From Bryobacterales bacterium (GTDB lineage Bacteria > Acidobacteriota > Terriglobia > Bryobacterales > Bryobacteraceae): a DNA stretch of 39,622 nucleotides. The stretch lies in contig PLDF01000481.1 in the NCBI GenBank assembly GCA_003135055.1, positions 1,553-41,174 on the forward strand, written 5' to 3'. Of the stretch, positions 1-8,027 are shown in pieces. Both the position numbers and the translations under genes were made by a program. Below the pieces are notes generated by a model that was given only the letters and a program-made list of their open reading frames with translations, was not told the DNA's origin and did not search any database. Each line of letters opens with the position of its first letter. Within the stretch, counting starts at the first letter, position 1.

Positions 1-539
1 CTATTCCCGAGCCCCTGCTCGCCTGGCTGAAGTCCTCCGTGAATCCGGACGGAGACAAACGCGGATTGATTCTGCTGTCGCATCACGGGCCGCACTCGGG
101 GTTTGAGGGTTGGTATCAAATTCCGGCGAAGCAATTGGCGAAGCTGATTCACCGGCCGGTTATTTGGTTTTGGGGCCACGAGCACAGGCTGGCGATTTAC
201 CAGAAGTTCAGAGTCAACGGCGGCATCGACGCGTACGGGCGATGTGTGGGCCACGGCGGCATGCCCGTCGAGCGCGGTGCGGCGCCGGACATTCCGGATT
301 GCAGATGGCTCGCTTGGGATAACAGGCGTTATCCAAACGACGAGGAAGTTGACGTTGGCTACAACGGGTACGTAAACTTTTCATTTAACGGACCGGCCCT
401 TCACATCGCATATTACGATTTGAATCAAGCGCTGGTCCTGACGGAAGATTGGCATATCGATATCGAATCCGGCGCGCTACAGGGACCTGGCCTGAAGAAA
501 GTACTTGACGATCCATCGCTGCATTGCCGGGAAACTTAA
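1..539 (+). CDS. Metallophosphoesterase family protein, C-terminal part (gene begins before the window)
   Basis: The frame is open from the first bases of the window (ATT CCC GAG at position 3), so this is the 3' end of a longer gene; the GTG at 39 is probably internal. Two features point to the calcineurin-like metallophosphoesterase fold: LILLSHHGPHS near the start and WFWGHEHRLAIY about 35 residues later. His-His and Gly-His-x-His motifs of this kind supply metal ligands at the C-terminal side of the two-metal centre in that family. The rest (ending in DDPSLHCRET) is not diagnostic, and the substrate cannot be inferred. The first catalytic motifs (DxH, GDxxD) would lie outside the window, so the call rests on the GHEH and SHH signatures. 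The gene ends about 100 nt before the next one on the same strand. Confidence 0.6.
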   Translation, partial: IPEPLLAWLKSSVNPDGDKRGLILLSHHGPHSGFEGWYQIPAKQLAKLIHRPVIWFWGHEHRLAIYQKFRVNGGIDAYGRCVGHGGMPVERGAAPDIPDCRWLAWDNRRYPNDEEVDVGYNGYVNFSFNGPALHIAYYDLNQALVLTEDWHIDIESGALQGPGLKKVLDDPSLHCRET

Positions 540-643
540 GAGAACAAGCGAACGGGCAATACGCGGAGGGCCCTTGAAGCAGACTAAGCAGGTTTCCCAA
601 TTGAAACCGCGAAGCGGGATTATCCCGTTTAAGGACACCTTTG

Positions 644-1072
644 ATGAAGACGAACTGGTTTGCAACTATGGCTCACAGCGCTGCGAAAGCCGCTGGGTCA
701 AGTTCCGCTTTTATGGCGATCTGCGGAATAACGCTGCTTTGGATGGCGACTGGGCCGTTGTTTCACTGGAGCGACACGTGGCAACTGGTCATCAATACGG
801 TCACGAACATCGTGAGCATGTTGATGGTATTTCTCATTCAGAACACTCAGAATCGGGAAAGCTCAGCTTTCCAGCTCAAAATTGACGAGCTGCTCAGGGC
901 GGTACGGGGCGCTCAAAACGCATTCATCAATCTCGAAGACTTGAGCGAAGAAGACTTGAACCGCCTGAAAGAGCGATACGCAGCCATAGCTGTGCGCGCA
1001 CGGGGAGAATCCAATTTGCCTTCCGGGGAAATCGAGCCTGGTTCTGGAACGGATCCGACCTTTCCGGAATAG
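644..1072 (+). CDS. Low-affinity iron permease family membrane protein
   Basis: A 142-residue protein with two closely spaced hydrophobic segments, about residues 18-38 and 45-64. They flank the strongly conserved block SDTWQLVINTVTNIVSM and LMVFLIQNTQNR, followed by an amphipathic tail (QLKIDELLRAVRGAQNAF). This is the typical pattern of the low-affinity iron permease family (PF04120). Bacterial members are small inner-membrane proteins of uncertain transport activity; the name comes from yeast Fet4. I take the ATG at 644, the second Met of a frame that could also start at TTG 641, because an AAGGA-like stretch lies at 631-635. Its neighbours are small stress-type genes, so a role in envelope or metal stress is plausible but not shown. 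Confidence 0.8.
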   Translation: MKTNWFATMAHSAAKAAGSSSAFMAICGITLLWMATGPLFHWSDTWQLVINTVTNIVSMLMVFLIQNTQNRESSAFQLKIDELLRAVRGAQNAFINLEDLSEEDLNRLKERYAAIAVRARGESNLPSGEIEPGSGTDPTFPE

Positions 1073-1274
1073 TACAAGAGTCCCAGGGCTGTGTGCGCAC
1101 AAGCTGGCCGGGCTGACCGATATGCCGGAATAACGCATTCGGCGACCAGAGCCCGGCATAGCCGCCGGACCCTCCCTGCGAAGCAGACGCGCAACCCATC
1201 GGCGTGGCATTGAATATGACATTGGAGGGACACGTGCTCTTGTGGTGGTGTTCTGAACGTACAAGGAGATTTCA

Positions 1275-1424
1275 ATGTTTCTAGGGCTGTTCGTGATTTT
1301 GCTGATAATGTGGATGCTGGGATTTTTTGCGTTCCACGTTGCCGGCGGGCTGATTCACCTTCTGTTAATAATAGCGGTGATTTCGTTGGTGTTTCACCTC
1401 ATCAGGGGTCGCAGCGTGGCCTAA
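1275..1424 (+). CDS. lmo0937 family small membrane protein
   Basis: A 49-residue protein starting at ATG 1275 behind a clear ribosome site (AAGGAG, 1263-1268). It is almost entirely hydrophobic: a first membrane segment (FVILLIMWMLGFFAF), a short turn HVAGG, a second segment (LIHLLLIIAVISLVF) and a basic tail HLIRGRSVA. This matches the widespread lmo0937 family of roughly 50-residue two-helix membrane proteins, whose function is unknown and which often sit next to stress genes. A paralogous copy whose start codon has been destroyed lies at 7690-7849. The similarity extends upstream to the ribosome site and downstream about 100 nt past the stop, so a segment larger than the gene was duplicated. 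Confidence 0.85.
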   Translation: MFLGLFVILLIMWMLGFFAFHVAGGLIHLLLIIAVISLVFHLIRGRSVA

Positions 1425-1704
1425 AGGAAGGGTCCAAGTTAATTCGAAATGTAGCCAAGGATGTCCCGGCGGTGACCATTTGCTGCTTACGGAACATGCT
1501 TGGCTACGCCGGGGAAAAGAGCGACAGGCGCGGCATGGCGCCGAGTTCCGTGACCGGGTGGTTTTGTGCTTTGCGGAAAATCACTCCCTTAACGGTCGTG
1601 GCTCTGATCAGAGCCGCGCGCGCCAGCAAGCGGTTTCACGATAGCGCCGGATCTCGCGGTCGCGGTACCAGTTTTAGCCAGCCCCTTGCCCAGTGGGACC
1701 CGGT
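1425..1704. other. Gene-free stretch after the lmo0937 gene
   Basis: No convincing gene. About 1441-1525 resembles the DNA following the second lmo0937 copy (about 7887-7965); shared words include TCGAAATGTAGC and CGGAACATGCTTGGCT, so this is duplicated non-coding DNA. The rest of the interval shows nothing I recognise. From about 1705 the sequence becomes alignable to the ferritin-like gene at 18080-18601. Confidence 0.5.
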
Positions 1705-1870
1705 CGTAGCGACGGCTTTGAAATATTCTGCCGCGGCTAAATCTGCTTGCTGAAACTTTGCACGAGGATAAAATGCGGCAAAGCGATTCGTCGAATTGGC
1801 GAAGCCCATGTTGAAAGAGACGGCGGCGGCGACCGGCGAAGGATTTATAACAAGGGGCGGAGCCTCATGG
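1705..1870 (+). pseudogene. Relic of a DUF892 (YciE/YciF-like) ferritin-like gene, 3' part
   Basis: Side-by-side reading with the intact gene at 18080-18601 shows clear homology. GGCTTTGAAATATTCTGC corresponds to GGCTTTGCAGTATTCGGT, then AATGCGGCAAA, CGAATTGGC and CCCATGTTGAAAG recur in the same order and spacing. The reading frame is broken: TGA appears at the position of the original LLAENLQEE segment and there are several small indels. Only the last third of the gene is recognisable. The relic is followed by a BON gene and a YflT-like gene in the same order as at 18080-19585, so a three-gene cassette was duplicated and its first member has decayed. Confidence 0.7.
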
Positions 1871-1921
1871 TTAAAGGTCTCGAGCTTCCTCCCAGGCGGA
1901 ACAAAACGAAAGGAAATCAAA

Positions 1922-2295
1922 TTGAGATATTCACGACTAATTTTACCGGCGGTGCTTAGCGTTGCCGGAGCCGTTTGTTACGGACAGGCGCAGACTCAAC
2001 CTGACAACACTAAAGTAAACCAACGTGATCGCAGCGCCGCGGAACCGACCGCGGACCAGCAAAAGTCGAATGCGGCCGACATGAGAAAACGACCCAAACT
2101 ATTCGGCGGTCAATCATCGCGGATAAGTCCCTCTCCAGCTATGCCCACAATATCAAAATTATCAGTCAGAACGGCGTGGTGACCTTAAAAGGGCCAGTCA
2201 AATCGGACGCTGAGAAAACGTCGCTTGTGGCGAAGGCTGTTGCCGTAACCGGCAGCGCCGATCATGTGACCGACCAGATTTCCGTCAAGCATTAG
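1922..2295 (+). pseudogene. Frameshifted BON-domain lipoprotein-like/periplasmic protein gene
   Basis: A near-copy of the intact gene at 18631-19017. The first part, from TTG 1922, encodes a signal-peptide-like N-terminus (RYSRLILPAVLSVAGAV) and QTQPDNTKVNQRDRSAAE. After ADM (about 2079) a net change of two bases relative to the intact copy shifts the frame, and translation runs into unrelated residues ending at 2182. The BON domain continues intact in another frame (SLSSYAHNIKIISQNGV onward) to a stop at 2295. The ATG used by the other copy has also become ACG here. Two independent lesions make this a pseudogene rather than a sequencing slip, although a base-call error at the indel cannot be excluded. 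Confidence 0.75.
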
Positions 2296-2323
2296 CATTC
2301 CGATTCGCAAAAGGAGCTATACC

Positions 2324-2863
2324 ATGGCAACCAAAAACGTAGCAGTGTTCGGTATTTACAAGACCGTTGGCCTCGCGGAACGAGCCGTAGATCGCCTATA
2401 CGGAGCCGGGTTTCCGCAAAATGACATTTCGGTGCTTCTTCCCGACAACCAGAGTACGAAGGAGTTCGCACACGAGAAAAATACCAAGGCCCCCGAAGGA
2501 ACAGCCACGGGCGTGACTGCCGGCGGCGTCGTCGGTGGGACCTTAGGCCTATTGGTTGGGATTGGCGCATTGGCTATTCCTGGCCTCGGTCCATTTATTG
2601 CGGCTGGTCCGATCATGGCCGCGCTTGCGGGTTTGGGCGTCGGAGGAGCGGTTGGAGGCATAATCGGAGCGCTCGTCGGGATGGGTATCCCAGAGTACGA
2701 GGCCAAGCGCTATGAAGGGCGATTGAAAGATGGCGGGGTTCTGTTATCGGTCCATTGCGATACGTCCGGCGAGATTTCGCGGGCGAAGGAACTGTTGACA
2801 GGGACTGGCGCCGAGGACATTGCGTCCACCGGCGAAACATCTGTCGGCTCACACGGCGCATAG
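2324..2863 (+). CDS. General stress protein 17M/YflT-like glycine-zipper protein, copy 1
   Basis: A 179-residue protein with a strong ribosome site (AAAGGAG, 2309-2315). The N-terminal 55 residues (VAVFGIYKTVGLAERAVDRL, FPQNDISVLLPD) look like the YflT/general-stress-17M fold. A long Gly/Ala-rich hydrophobic stretch follows, residues about 63-125, with repeated GGxxGGxxG spacing (AGGVVGGTLGLLVGIGAL, GLGVGGAVGGIIGALVG), a glycine zipper likely to insert in or associate with membranes. The C-terminus (GGVLLSVHCDTSGEISRAKE) resembles a second ferredoxin-like half. It is a near-identical paralogue of 19046-19585. It is the only intact member of the duplicated cassette here, its upstream DUF892 and BON partners being broken. 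Function is unknown; a stress role is inferred from family and neighbours. Confidence 0.75.
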   Translation: MATKNVAVFGIYKTVGLAERAVDRLYGAGFPQNDISVLLPDNQSTKEFAHEKNTKAPEGTATGVTAGGVVGGTLGLLVGIGALAIPGLGPFIAAGPIMAALAGLGVGGAVGGIIGALVGMGIPEYEAKRYEGRLKDGGVLLSVHCDTSGEISRAKELLTGTGAEDIASTGETSVGSHGA

Positions 2864-2894
2864 ACCCGCGTAGACGGGGAGTGCTTGATGCTTA

Positions 2895-2920
2895 CAGAGC
2901 CGCGACCGTAAGGGGGCGTT
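2895..2920 (+). repeat. Short dispersed repeat, copy 1 (ACAGAGCCGCGACCGTAAGG family)
   Basis: The first 21 bases are identical to 8144-8164 (ACAGAGCCGCGACCGTAAGG core). Both copies are intergenic. The element contains a weak palindrome (GACCG...CGGTC in the better-preserved second copy). It is probably a member of a dispersed intergenic repeat family. Confidence 0.6.
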
Positions 2921-3046
2921 CGGCGCCAGCCGGCTCCCCCAGACCAGCTAGACTCCGCCGCGCGATTGGGTTGCTGCCCCCTTCCCACCAACATTCGCGA
3001 AGCGTTGACCAAATGTTTGTAATTCTGTTTTTAGAGGAGAAATGAG

Positions 3047-3118
3047 ATGCTCGGATTAGGACTTGTCGGAACTATTATTGTGATTGCGTTGGTCGTGTGG
3101 TTCATCCGCAGGGTATGA
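3047..3118 (+). CDS. Putative 23-residue single-span membrane micro-protein
   Basis: A very short reading frame, ATG 3047 to TGA 3118, behind a good ribosome site (AGAGGAG, 3033-3039). The peptide is Met-Leu-Gly-rich and then strongly hydrophobic (LGLVGTIIVIALVVWFI) with a basic end RRV, as expected for a single inner-membrane helix with a cytoplasmic C-terminus. It sits between the YflT-like gene and csbD on the same strand, in a run of stress genes. Such peptides are often missed in annotation. I do not know a named family for it. The ribosome site, helix and positive end make it a credible gene; expression is not shown. Confidence 0.55.
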   Translation: MLGLGLVGTIIVIALVVWFIRRV

Positions 3119-3172
3119 GCAATTACGGTTTAAGAATACTTTCAGGGCACTCTGCGGGTTCGCCAATGGGCA

Positions 3173-3241
3173 CAGGCACGGGAAGGAACTGATCGCGCGG
3201 CGTCCACCGCTTGAGTTCCCGCAAGAATCTTCCCTTTCATT
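3173..3241 (+). pseudogene. Relic fragment of a sigma-54 activator gene (Walker A region)
   Basis: About 70 bases match the Walker A part of the activator gene at 4354-6525 (5703-5772). Shared words are GGAAGGAACTGAT, CCACCGCTTGAGT and CGCAAGAATCTTCCCTT in the same order. There are at least two one-base indels and no open frame. No other part of the gene is recognisable nearby, so this is an isolated internal fragment. Confidence 0.75.
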
Positions 3242-3333
3242 GGTCTGAGCAACGCCTGATAGCTCGTCGCCGGGCGACCGCGGAGATTCGTTAAGGAACT
3301 AAACGTGCTGATAACGTGCCGAAGGAGAAAACC

Positions 3334-3513
3334 ATGAAAGACAGTACAAAAGATAGGATCGAGGGTAATGCTCATGAAGTGAAAGGCGCGGTCAAAGAGA
3401 AGATCGGCCATGCCGTCAATGATCCGGATCTGGAAGGCGGAGGTCAGGCGGAAAAAGTCGGCGGCAAAGTGCAAAAGAAGGTTGGGGAAGTGGAAAAAGT
3501 AGTGGGCCAGTAG
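3334..3513 (+). CDS. CsbD family stress protein
   Basis: A 59-residue hydrophilic protein with the features of the CsbD family: STKDRIEGNAHEVKGAVKEK at the N-terminus, a central acidic/Gly segment (DPDLEGGGQAEKVGGK) and a Lys/Val-rich C-terminus (VQKKVGEVEKVVGQ). Family members are small, soluble and induced in the general stress response (sigma-B controlled in Bacillus, YjbJ in E. coli); their biochemical role is unknown. I choose ATG 3334 rather than the in-frame GTG 3316, because GAAGGAG at 3321-3327 then sits at ribosome-site distance. It is the last gene of the stress run on this strand. Confidence 0.88.
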   Translation: MKDSTKDRIEGNAHEVKGAVKEKIGHAVNDPDLEGGGQAEKVGGKVQKKVGEVEKVVGQ

Positions 3514-4353
3514 CTTCTTCTAATTTTGCCTTCTCCGGCAGGGCCGAACGCCCTGAGGCAAGATAGCATCAAATCATACTCCAGCCTTTTTTACGTTTAC
3601 GACCGCCCAAGCGGTGGCGAAGGCGCGGGGCAGCCCGCATGAATTCGATAGCCGCGAGTATATGATCGCGCAAGGCGAAATCGCGCTTCTGCCCTTCGAC
3701 GAGACTATCGCCAAGGCACTAAGTTTGATCGCACTGTGTTCGCCCGCGTTCTGCTCTTTGCCAACGTTGGGCGCAAAGGGACCAAACTGCAACGATCTCT
3801 GCTGCTTCCGGGACGGTCGTGCGGTGGAGTGCGCCAGGCACGATTCGTTGCGCAATGAAAGGCCGCTCCTGGGCAGCCGTGCGGGGAACATGTTATTACC
3901 CGTATAGCCGTCGGCTCGCGGTCAGTGCCCACCATCGCGGTGGTGAGGTTGAATGCGATCGGGTTTGTTTTTTCGTCTTCCCTCACTCCGAGGATACGGA
4001 GAGAACCTGTAGCTCTCCCGCCGAGAAACGTCCCAGCGGCGCGGACGTAGTGCTACGGGATCGGTCTTGAAAGTTTCTTATGTACTGAAATGAACAGTCA
4101 AGCCGTCCATGTGGTTTATCGATAAATCGGCCGCAGGTTTTTGAAGAACCCAAAGGCGTTTCTCCAGTTGCACAACCTCGTAGCTCAAGTCGCTCTTAAC
4201 CAAACGCTAGCAATTCAGCGGCCAAATTGTGATAGACAGTCCGTTAGCCGCCCCTTCCGGAGCAGGATGTAGTTGCGGTGCGCTACGCGGGTGGTAAAAT
4301 AAAACCTCACCGCCGCTCTTTATAGCTCTGACTGTTTGCGGGATTATTAATCG
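3514..4353. other. 840-bp region without a convincing gene
   Basis: No gene can be supported. One frame on the plus strand (about 3585-3715) encodes AVAKARGSPHEFDSREYMI and GEIALLPFDE, which resembles the last residues of KaiC-like RecA-fold ATPases (KxRGSxHxxxxREY). It has no upstream domain and soon loses similarity, so it is at most a relic. From 3905 to 4353 the sequence is AT-richer with frequent stops; this is presumably where the promoter of the activator gene at 4354 lies, but I see no confident -35/-10 or -24/-12 element. Confidence 0.4.
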
Positions 4354-6525
4354 ATGCAGATCGATTTTGTCCTTTCAGGCTACCCTGAGTTGCTCGGATC
4401 GACGGCGGGAAGATTGAAAGCGTTCATGTCTCCCAAAGGCTCACAGTCGCCAGCCCCAAGTTGGCTCGTGGAAAACGGTCCGAAAGAGCTGGAGTTGCTC
4501 TTTCGGGCGATCATCTACCACCCTTCCGCACCCATCCTGATCGCAGACAGCGACCGCAAATACTGGGAAGCCAGCGCCGGCGCAGGTAAACTGTTAGGGC
4601 TCCCGAGATCCAAGATCATCGGGCGCCAAATGGAGGACTTTACCCCGCCGGGCTTCAAGCCAAAGGTTTCCCAGCTTTGGCAGGCATTTCTCGATCGGGG
4701 CGAGCAGGCGGGCACGCTCCGGCTGGTGGGCGCCGATGGAACCCTGCGGGAGGTGGAATATACAGCCAAAGGGAACGTGTTGCCGGTGCGCCATGTCCTG
4801 GTGCTCCGCGACAAGACCGAGGCCGCGGAAGCCGGGATTGCCACCCCGTCATGGGTGCAGGACTACGCGCTCTACTTACTGGATATCGAGGGGCGTCTTG
4901 TCGCGTGGTATTCGGGAGCGGCGCGCATTTACGGCTATGAGGCCGATGAGGCCATAGGCCAACAGGTATCTTTTCTCTATCCCAGTGACAGTAGTCCGCG
5001 GGTCAGGCTGCAGGAGGAGTTCAATCGGGTCGCAGCCGAAGGCCATATGGGGACTGAAGGCTGGCATGTCAAGAAGGATGGGTCGCGATTCTGGGCGAAT
5101 GCCATTACGATGGCGCTCAAAGATACCAGCGAAGAGTTGCAGGGCTTTGCGATAGTGGTGCGCGACTTTAGCGATCGTCACGAGAGGGACGAGAAGCTGC
5201 GGCGCACTCGCGCGCGCATCCGGCCAATCCCCTTGCAGGCGACCATCGCAGGCATTGTTTCCGGTGAATATGACCATATTCCCGAGGTGAACGATGCGTT
5301 TCTCGACTTAGTCGGTTACAACCGCGAAGACCTGGCATCCGGCGAGCTGCAGTGGCCCAATCTCACTTCGCCGGAATATGCCGCGCTAGATGAGTTGGCG
5401 CATGAAGAAGGCCTGCGGTTCGGAGCCTGCACGCCGTATGAAAAAAAGCTGATTCGGAAGGACGGAACCCTGGTCCCGGTGCTGGTCGCCACGGCGGTTT
5501 TAAAGCTCTCTCCCTTCCGGTGGATCACGTTCGTGCAGGACCTTCGGGAAAGAGACCGGCTGGAGAGTGTCGAGGACGAAGACCCCGATCTCAAACACGA
5601 CTACGAGGAGATAGTTGGCAGCAGCGCCTCCCTGAAGCGGGTTCTGCAGCAGGCGGAGATGGTTGCGCCCACGGATGCGACGGTTTTGATTCTGGGGGAA
5701 ACCGGCACGGGGAAGGAACTGATTGCGCGCGCCGTGCACCGCTTGAGTCCGCGCAAGAATCTTCCCTTCATCACATTGAACTGTGCGGCCATTCCCACCG
5801 GGCTGCTGGAAAGCGAGCTGTTCGGCTATGAGAGAGGCGCGTTTACCGGCGCCTTGTCGCAAAAGATCGGACGTTTTGAGATGGCCCATCGGGGCACGCT
5901 CTTCCTGGACGAGGTGGGCGATATCCCGCTCGACCTGCAGCCGAAGCTGCTGCGCGCTCTACAGGAGAAGTCGTTTGAGAGGTTGGGCGGCACCAAGACG
6001 ATTCCCATCGACGTGCGGCTGGTGGCGGCAACCAACCGGAATCTCGCCCAGATGATGGGGGATAAACTCTTCCGCAGCGATCTCTACTATCGCCTGAAAG
6101 TCTTTCCCATCACGACGCCTCCGTTGCGCGATCGCCCCGACGACATACCGATACTGGCACGGCATTTCACGAAGAAGTATGCCGCCAAGATGAACCGGCA
6201 GATCGAAAACATCCCTTCGGAGACCATGCGCGCTCTGGTGAGCTGGAATTGGCCGGGCAACATACGGGAGCTGGAAAACTTCATTGAACGGGCGGTCATT
6301 CTTTCCCGCGGACCCAGCCTTCGCGCTCCGTTAGCCGAAATAAAGCAAGATGCCCTGGAAGCCGCCAGCGGCGCCACGCTGGAGCAAGTGGAGCGGGAGC
6401 ATGTGGTGCGGGTGCTGCGGGAGTGCGGTGGAGTGGTCACCACGGCCGCCACCCGTCTGGGACTCCACCGGACCACTCTCAATGCCATGATGCGAAAGCT
6501 CGGCATCTCTCGCAACGATCTCTGA
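4354..6525 (+). CDS. PAS-containing sigma-54-dependent transcriptional activator (paralogue 1)
   Basis: A 723-residue enhancer-binding protein. Three PAS-like sensory domains cover about residues 45-150, 165-285 and 295-400 (for example YLLDIEGRLVAWYSGAARIYGY and EVNDAFLDLVGYNREDL). An AAA+ core follows with Walker A GETGTGKE near residue 447, the sigma-54-contacting GAFTGA loop near 495, Walker B LFLDEVGDI and the sensor/arginine-finger region (RLKVFPITTPPLRDR). A Fis-type helix-turn-helix ends the protein (GGVVTTAATRLGLHRTTLNA). It therefore activates RNA polymerase with sigma-54 in response to a PAS-sensed signal, with no receiver domain. An alternative start is ATG 4426, which aligns with the start I prefer for the paralogue at 9119-11233. 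From residue 265 on it is nearly identical to 23990-25435. Confidence 0.93.
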   Translation: MQIDFVLSGYPELLGSTAGRLKAFMSPKGSQSPAPSWLVENGPKELELLFRAIIYHPSAPILIADSDRKYWEASAGAGKLLGLPRSKIIGRQMEDFTPPGFKPKVSQLWQAFLDRGEQAGTLRLVGADGTLREVEYTAKGNVLPVRHVLVLRDKTEAAEAGIATPSWVQDYALYLLDIEGRLVAWYSGAARIYGYEADEAIGQQVSFLYPSDSSPRVRLQEEFNRVAAEGHMGTEGWHVKKDGSRFWANAITMALKDTSEELQGFAIVVRDFSDRHERDEKLRRTRARIRPIPLQATIAGIVSGEYDHIPEVNDAFLDLVGYNREDLASGELQWPNLTSPEYAALDELAHEEGLRFGACTPYEKKLIRKDGTLVPVLVATAVLKLSPFRWITFVQDLRERDRLESVEDEDPDLKHDYEEIVGSSASLKRVLQQAEMVAPTDATVLILGETGTGKELIARAVHRLSPRKNLPFITLNCAAIPTGLLESELFGYERGAFTGALSQKIGRFEMAHRGTLFLDEVGDIPLDLQPKLLRALQEKSFERLGGTKTIPIDVRLVAATNRNLAQMMGDKLFRSDLYYRLKVFPITTPPLRDRPDDIPILARHFTKKYAAKMNRQIENIPSETMRALVSWNWPGNIRELENFIERAVILSRGPSLRAPLAEIKQDALEAASGATLEQVEREHVVRVLRECGGVVTTAATRLGLHRTTLNAMMRKLGISRNDL

Positions 6526-6623
6526 GCGGAACTGAGTCCGATCGATTCGATTTGTCGCTGTTCTCTCCCGGTTCTCGTTGCGCCCAAACCCGTTGCGTAC
6601 TTCTAGCTACACAGGCTCTTGTA

Positions 6624-6645
6624 GGGTGTCTGAGTCATGACACCC
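6624..6645. promoter_or_regulatory. Inverted repeat upstream of the ferritin-like gene
   Basis: A perfect 7-bp inverted repeat, GGGTGTC then 8 bases (TGAGTCAT) then GACACCC, lying about 85 bp before the start at 6729. It could be a regulator binding site for the ferritin-like gene or a terminator stem for the activator upstream. There is no T-run, which argues against an intrinsic terminator. Confidence 0.35.
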
Positions 6646-6728
6646 GGGATCTCAAGCCTGAAATCCGTTGAGGCTCCCGCTCCCGTAGACAAGGGTGCGT
6701 AACTCATTTCGAAGGAGCAACGATCTAC

Positions 6729-7568
6729 ATGAAAAAGAATAGTCTAATTGAAGAAGTCGCCGCCGAGGCTCCCGACCGGCGCCGATTTCTTCAAAAAATG
6801 GGAATTGCCAGCGCGGCGGTAATGGCCGGAGCCGCGGTATCCAACGCTCAGACGGCAACCCCGCCCGCGATTACGGATGCGGATATTCTCACATTCGCGC
6901 TCAACCTCGAATACCTCGAAGCTGAGTTCTATACGGTTGCTACAACCGGTCAGTACGTCGATCAAGCCGCGGGAATTACGATTACAGGTTCGGGAACGGC
7001 GGGACCGACCACCGGCGGCCAGCGCGTCTTCCTGTTCACCACCGGCTTAGATCCGCTTATCCTGGAAATTGCGGCTGATGAGCAAGCGCACGTGAAGCTG
7101 ATCCGTAGCGCGCTAACCGCGGCCGGCGTAGCGCCCATAGCAAAGCCCGCGATCAATCTGGGCGCCCTGGGATTTGGTTTTGTGTATCAAAACGACTTTC
7201 TACAACTGGCGCGCATCTTTGAGGACATCGGAGTTACCGCGTATGCAGGGGCAGCAGGTCTGATTCAGAGCAATGCCATCCTTCAAACCGCGGCGGAAAT
7301 TCTCGGCACGGAAGCCGAACATGTGGGCGCTATTCGTACCCTGTCGGCCATGTGGGGATTGTCAAGCATAACGCTCGATGGAGTGGACGTGCCCCCACCG
7401 CCGAGCGGCAAGCAATATTTCTCCACCGATGCCAACGCTCTGGTGAGGCAGCGCACCGCTGGCCAGGTACTTTATCTGGCGTATGGCATGAAGGCGAATG
7501 CGACGTCCGGCGGCTTCTTTCCCAACGGCGTCAACGGCACGATCAATACGTCGACAGTGTCGGCTTAA
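6729..7568 (+). CDS. Tat-exported ferritin-like domain protein
   Basis: A 279-residue protein. The N-terminus carries a twin-arginine signal (RRRFLQKMGIASAAVMAGA, residues about 18-36) followed by AVSNAQ, so it is exported folded. The mature part contains the ferritin-like (PF13668-type) helical bundle. ALNLEYLEAEFY gives the first carboxylate ligands, then EIAADEQAHVKLIR (E..D-E-x-x-H), then FEDIGVTAYAGAA and ILGTEAEHVGAIR (E-x-x-H), a set consistent with a di-metal site. The C-terminus (NGVNGTINTSTVSA) is typical of this family. Such proteins are common in Acidobacteriota and Bacteroidetes; iron or oxidant handling in the periplasm is inferred. The ribosome site is GAAGGAG at 6711-6717, a little far from the ATG. 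Confidence 0.85.
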   Translation: MKKNSLIEEVAAEAPDRRRFLQKMGIASAAVMAGAAVSNAQTATPPAITDADILTFALNLEYLEAEFYTVATTGQYVDQAAGITITGSGTAGPTTGGQRVFLFTTGLDPLILEIAADEQAHVKLIRSALTAAGVAPIAKPAINLGALGFGFVYQNDFLQLARIFEDIGVTAYAGAAGLIQSNAILQTAAEILGTEAEHVGAIRTLSAMWGLSSITLDGVDVPPPPSGKQYFSTDANALVRQRTAGQVLYLAYGMKANATSGGFFPNGVNGTINTSTVSA

Positions 7569-7584
7569 GCCGGCGATCGCCGGC
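7569..7584. repeat. 16-bp perfect palindrome right after the ferritin-like gene
   Basis: GCCGGCGATCGCCGGC starts on the base after the TAA stop. It is perfectly self-complementary and has no U-tract, so it is more likely a small palindromic repeat or protein site than an intrinsic terminator. Confidence 0.4.
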
Positions 7585-7689
7585 CCGCACAGCGGAGCGG
7601 GACGGCGGATGAACCGGCACGTTGGCCGCGCGTCTGCACTCGTTTAGCTACGGCCTCCCCGATTGCACGGGACGAGTTCTGAATATACG

Positions 7690-7849
7690 AAGGAGATTTC
7701 AACGTCTCTACGCTGTCGTGATTCTGCTTGTAATGTGGATGCTGGGATTTTTTGCGTTCCACGTTGCCGGAGGGCTGATTCACCTTCTGTTAGTAATAGC
7801 GGCAATTTCTTTGGTGTTTCACGTAATCGGGGGTCGTAGCGTGGCTTGA
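7690..7849 (+). pseudogene. Second lmo0937-type membrane gene with lost start codon
   Basis: Homologous to 1275-1424 including the ribosome site (AAGGAGATTTCAA), but the start ATG is ACG and two bases are missing shortly after it. The rest of the coding sequence is clean: VILLVMWMLGFFAFHVAGG, LIHLLLVIAAISLVF and VIGGRSVA, ending in TGA at 7849. The good frame could be entered only at GTG 7718 or ATG 7733, both too far from the ribosome site. It is therefore either a recent pseudogene whose membrane segments are still conserved, or a gene using an unusual start. Downstream DNA to about 7965 is also homologous to the first copy. Confidence 0.6.
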
Positions 7850-8027
7850 AGGCAGGGGCGCGTTTGGTCGTTGGCTTGCAGGCCCCAAAGTGACTCGAAA
7901 TGTAGCGGCCGTGACCTGTTGGCTGCTGACGGAACATGCTTGGCTGCGCCAGGGAAAGCAGTGTCAGGTGCGCACGGGACGGTCCGGCGTACGTCACTTT
8001 GAGTTCCACCTAGTTGACAGTAGCTAA

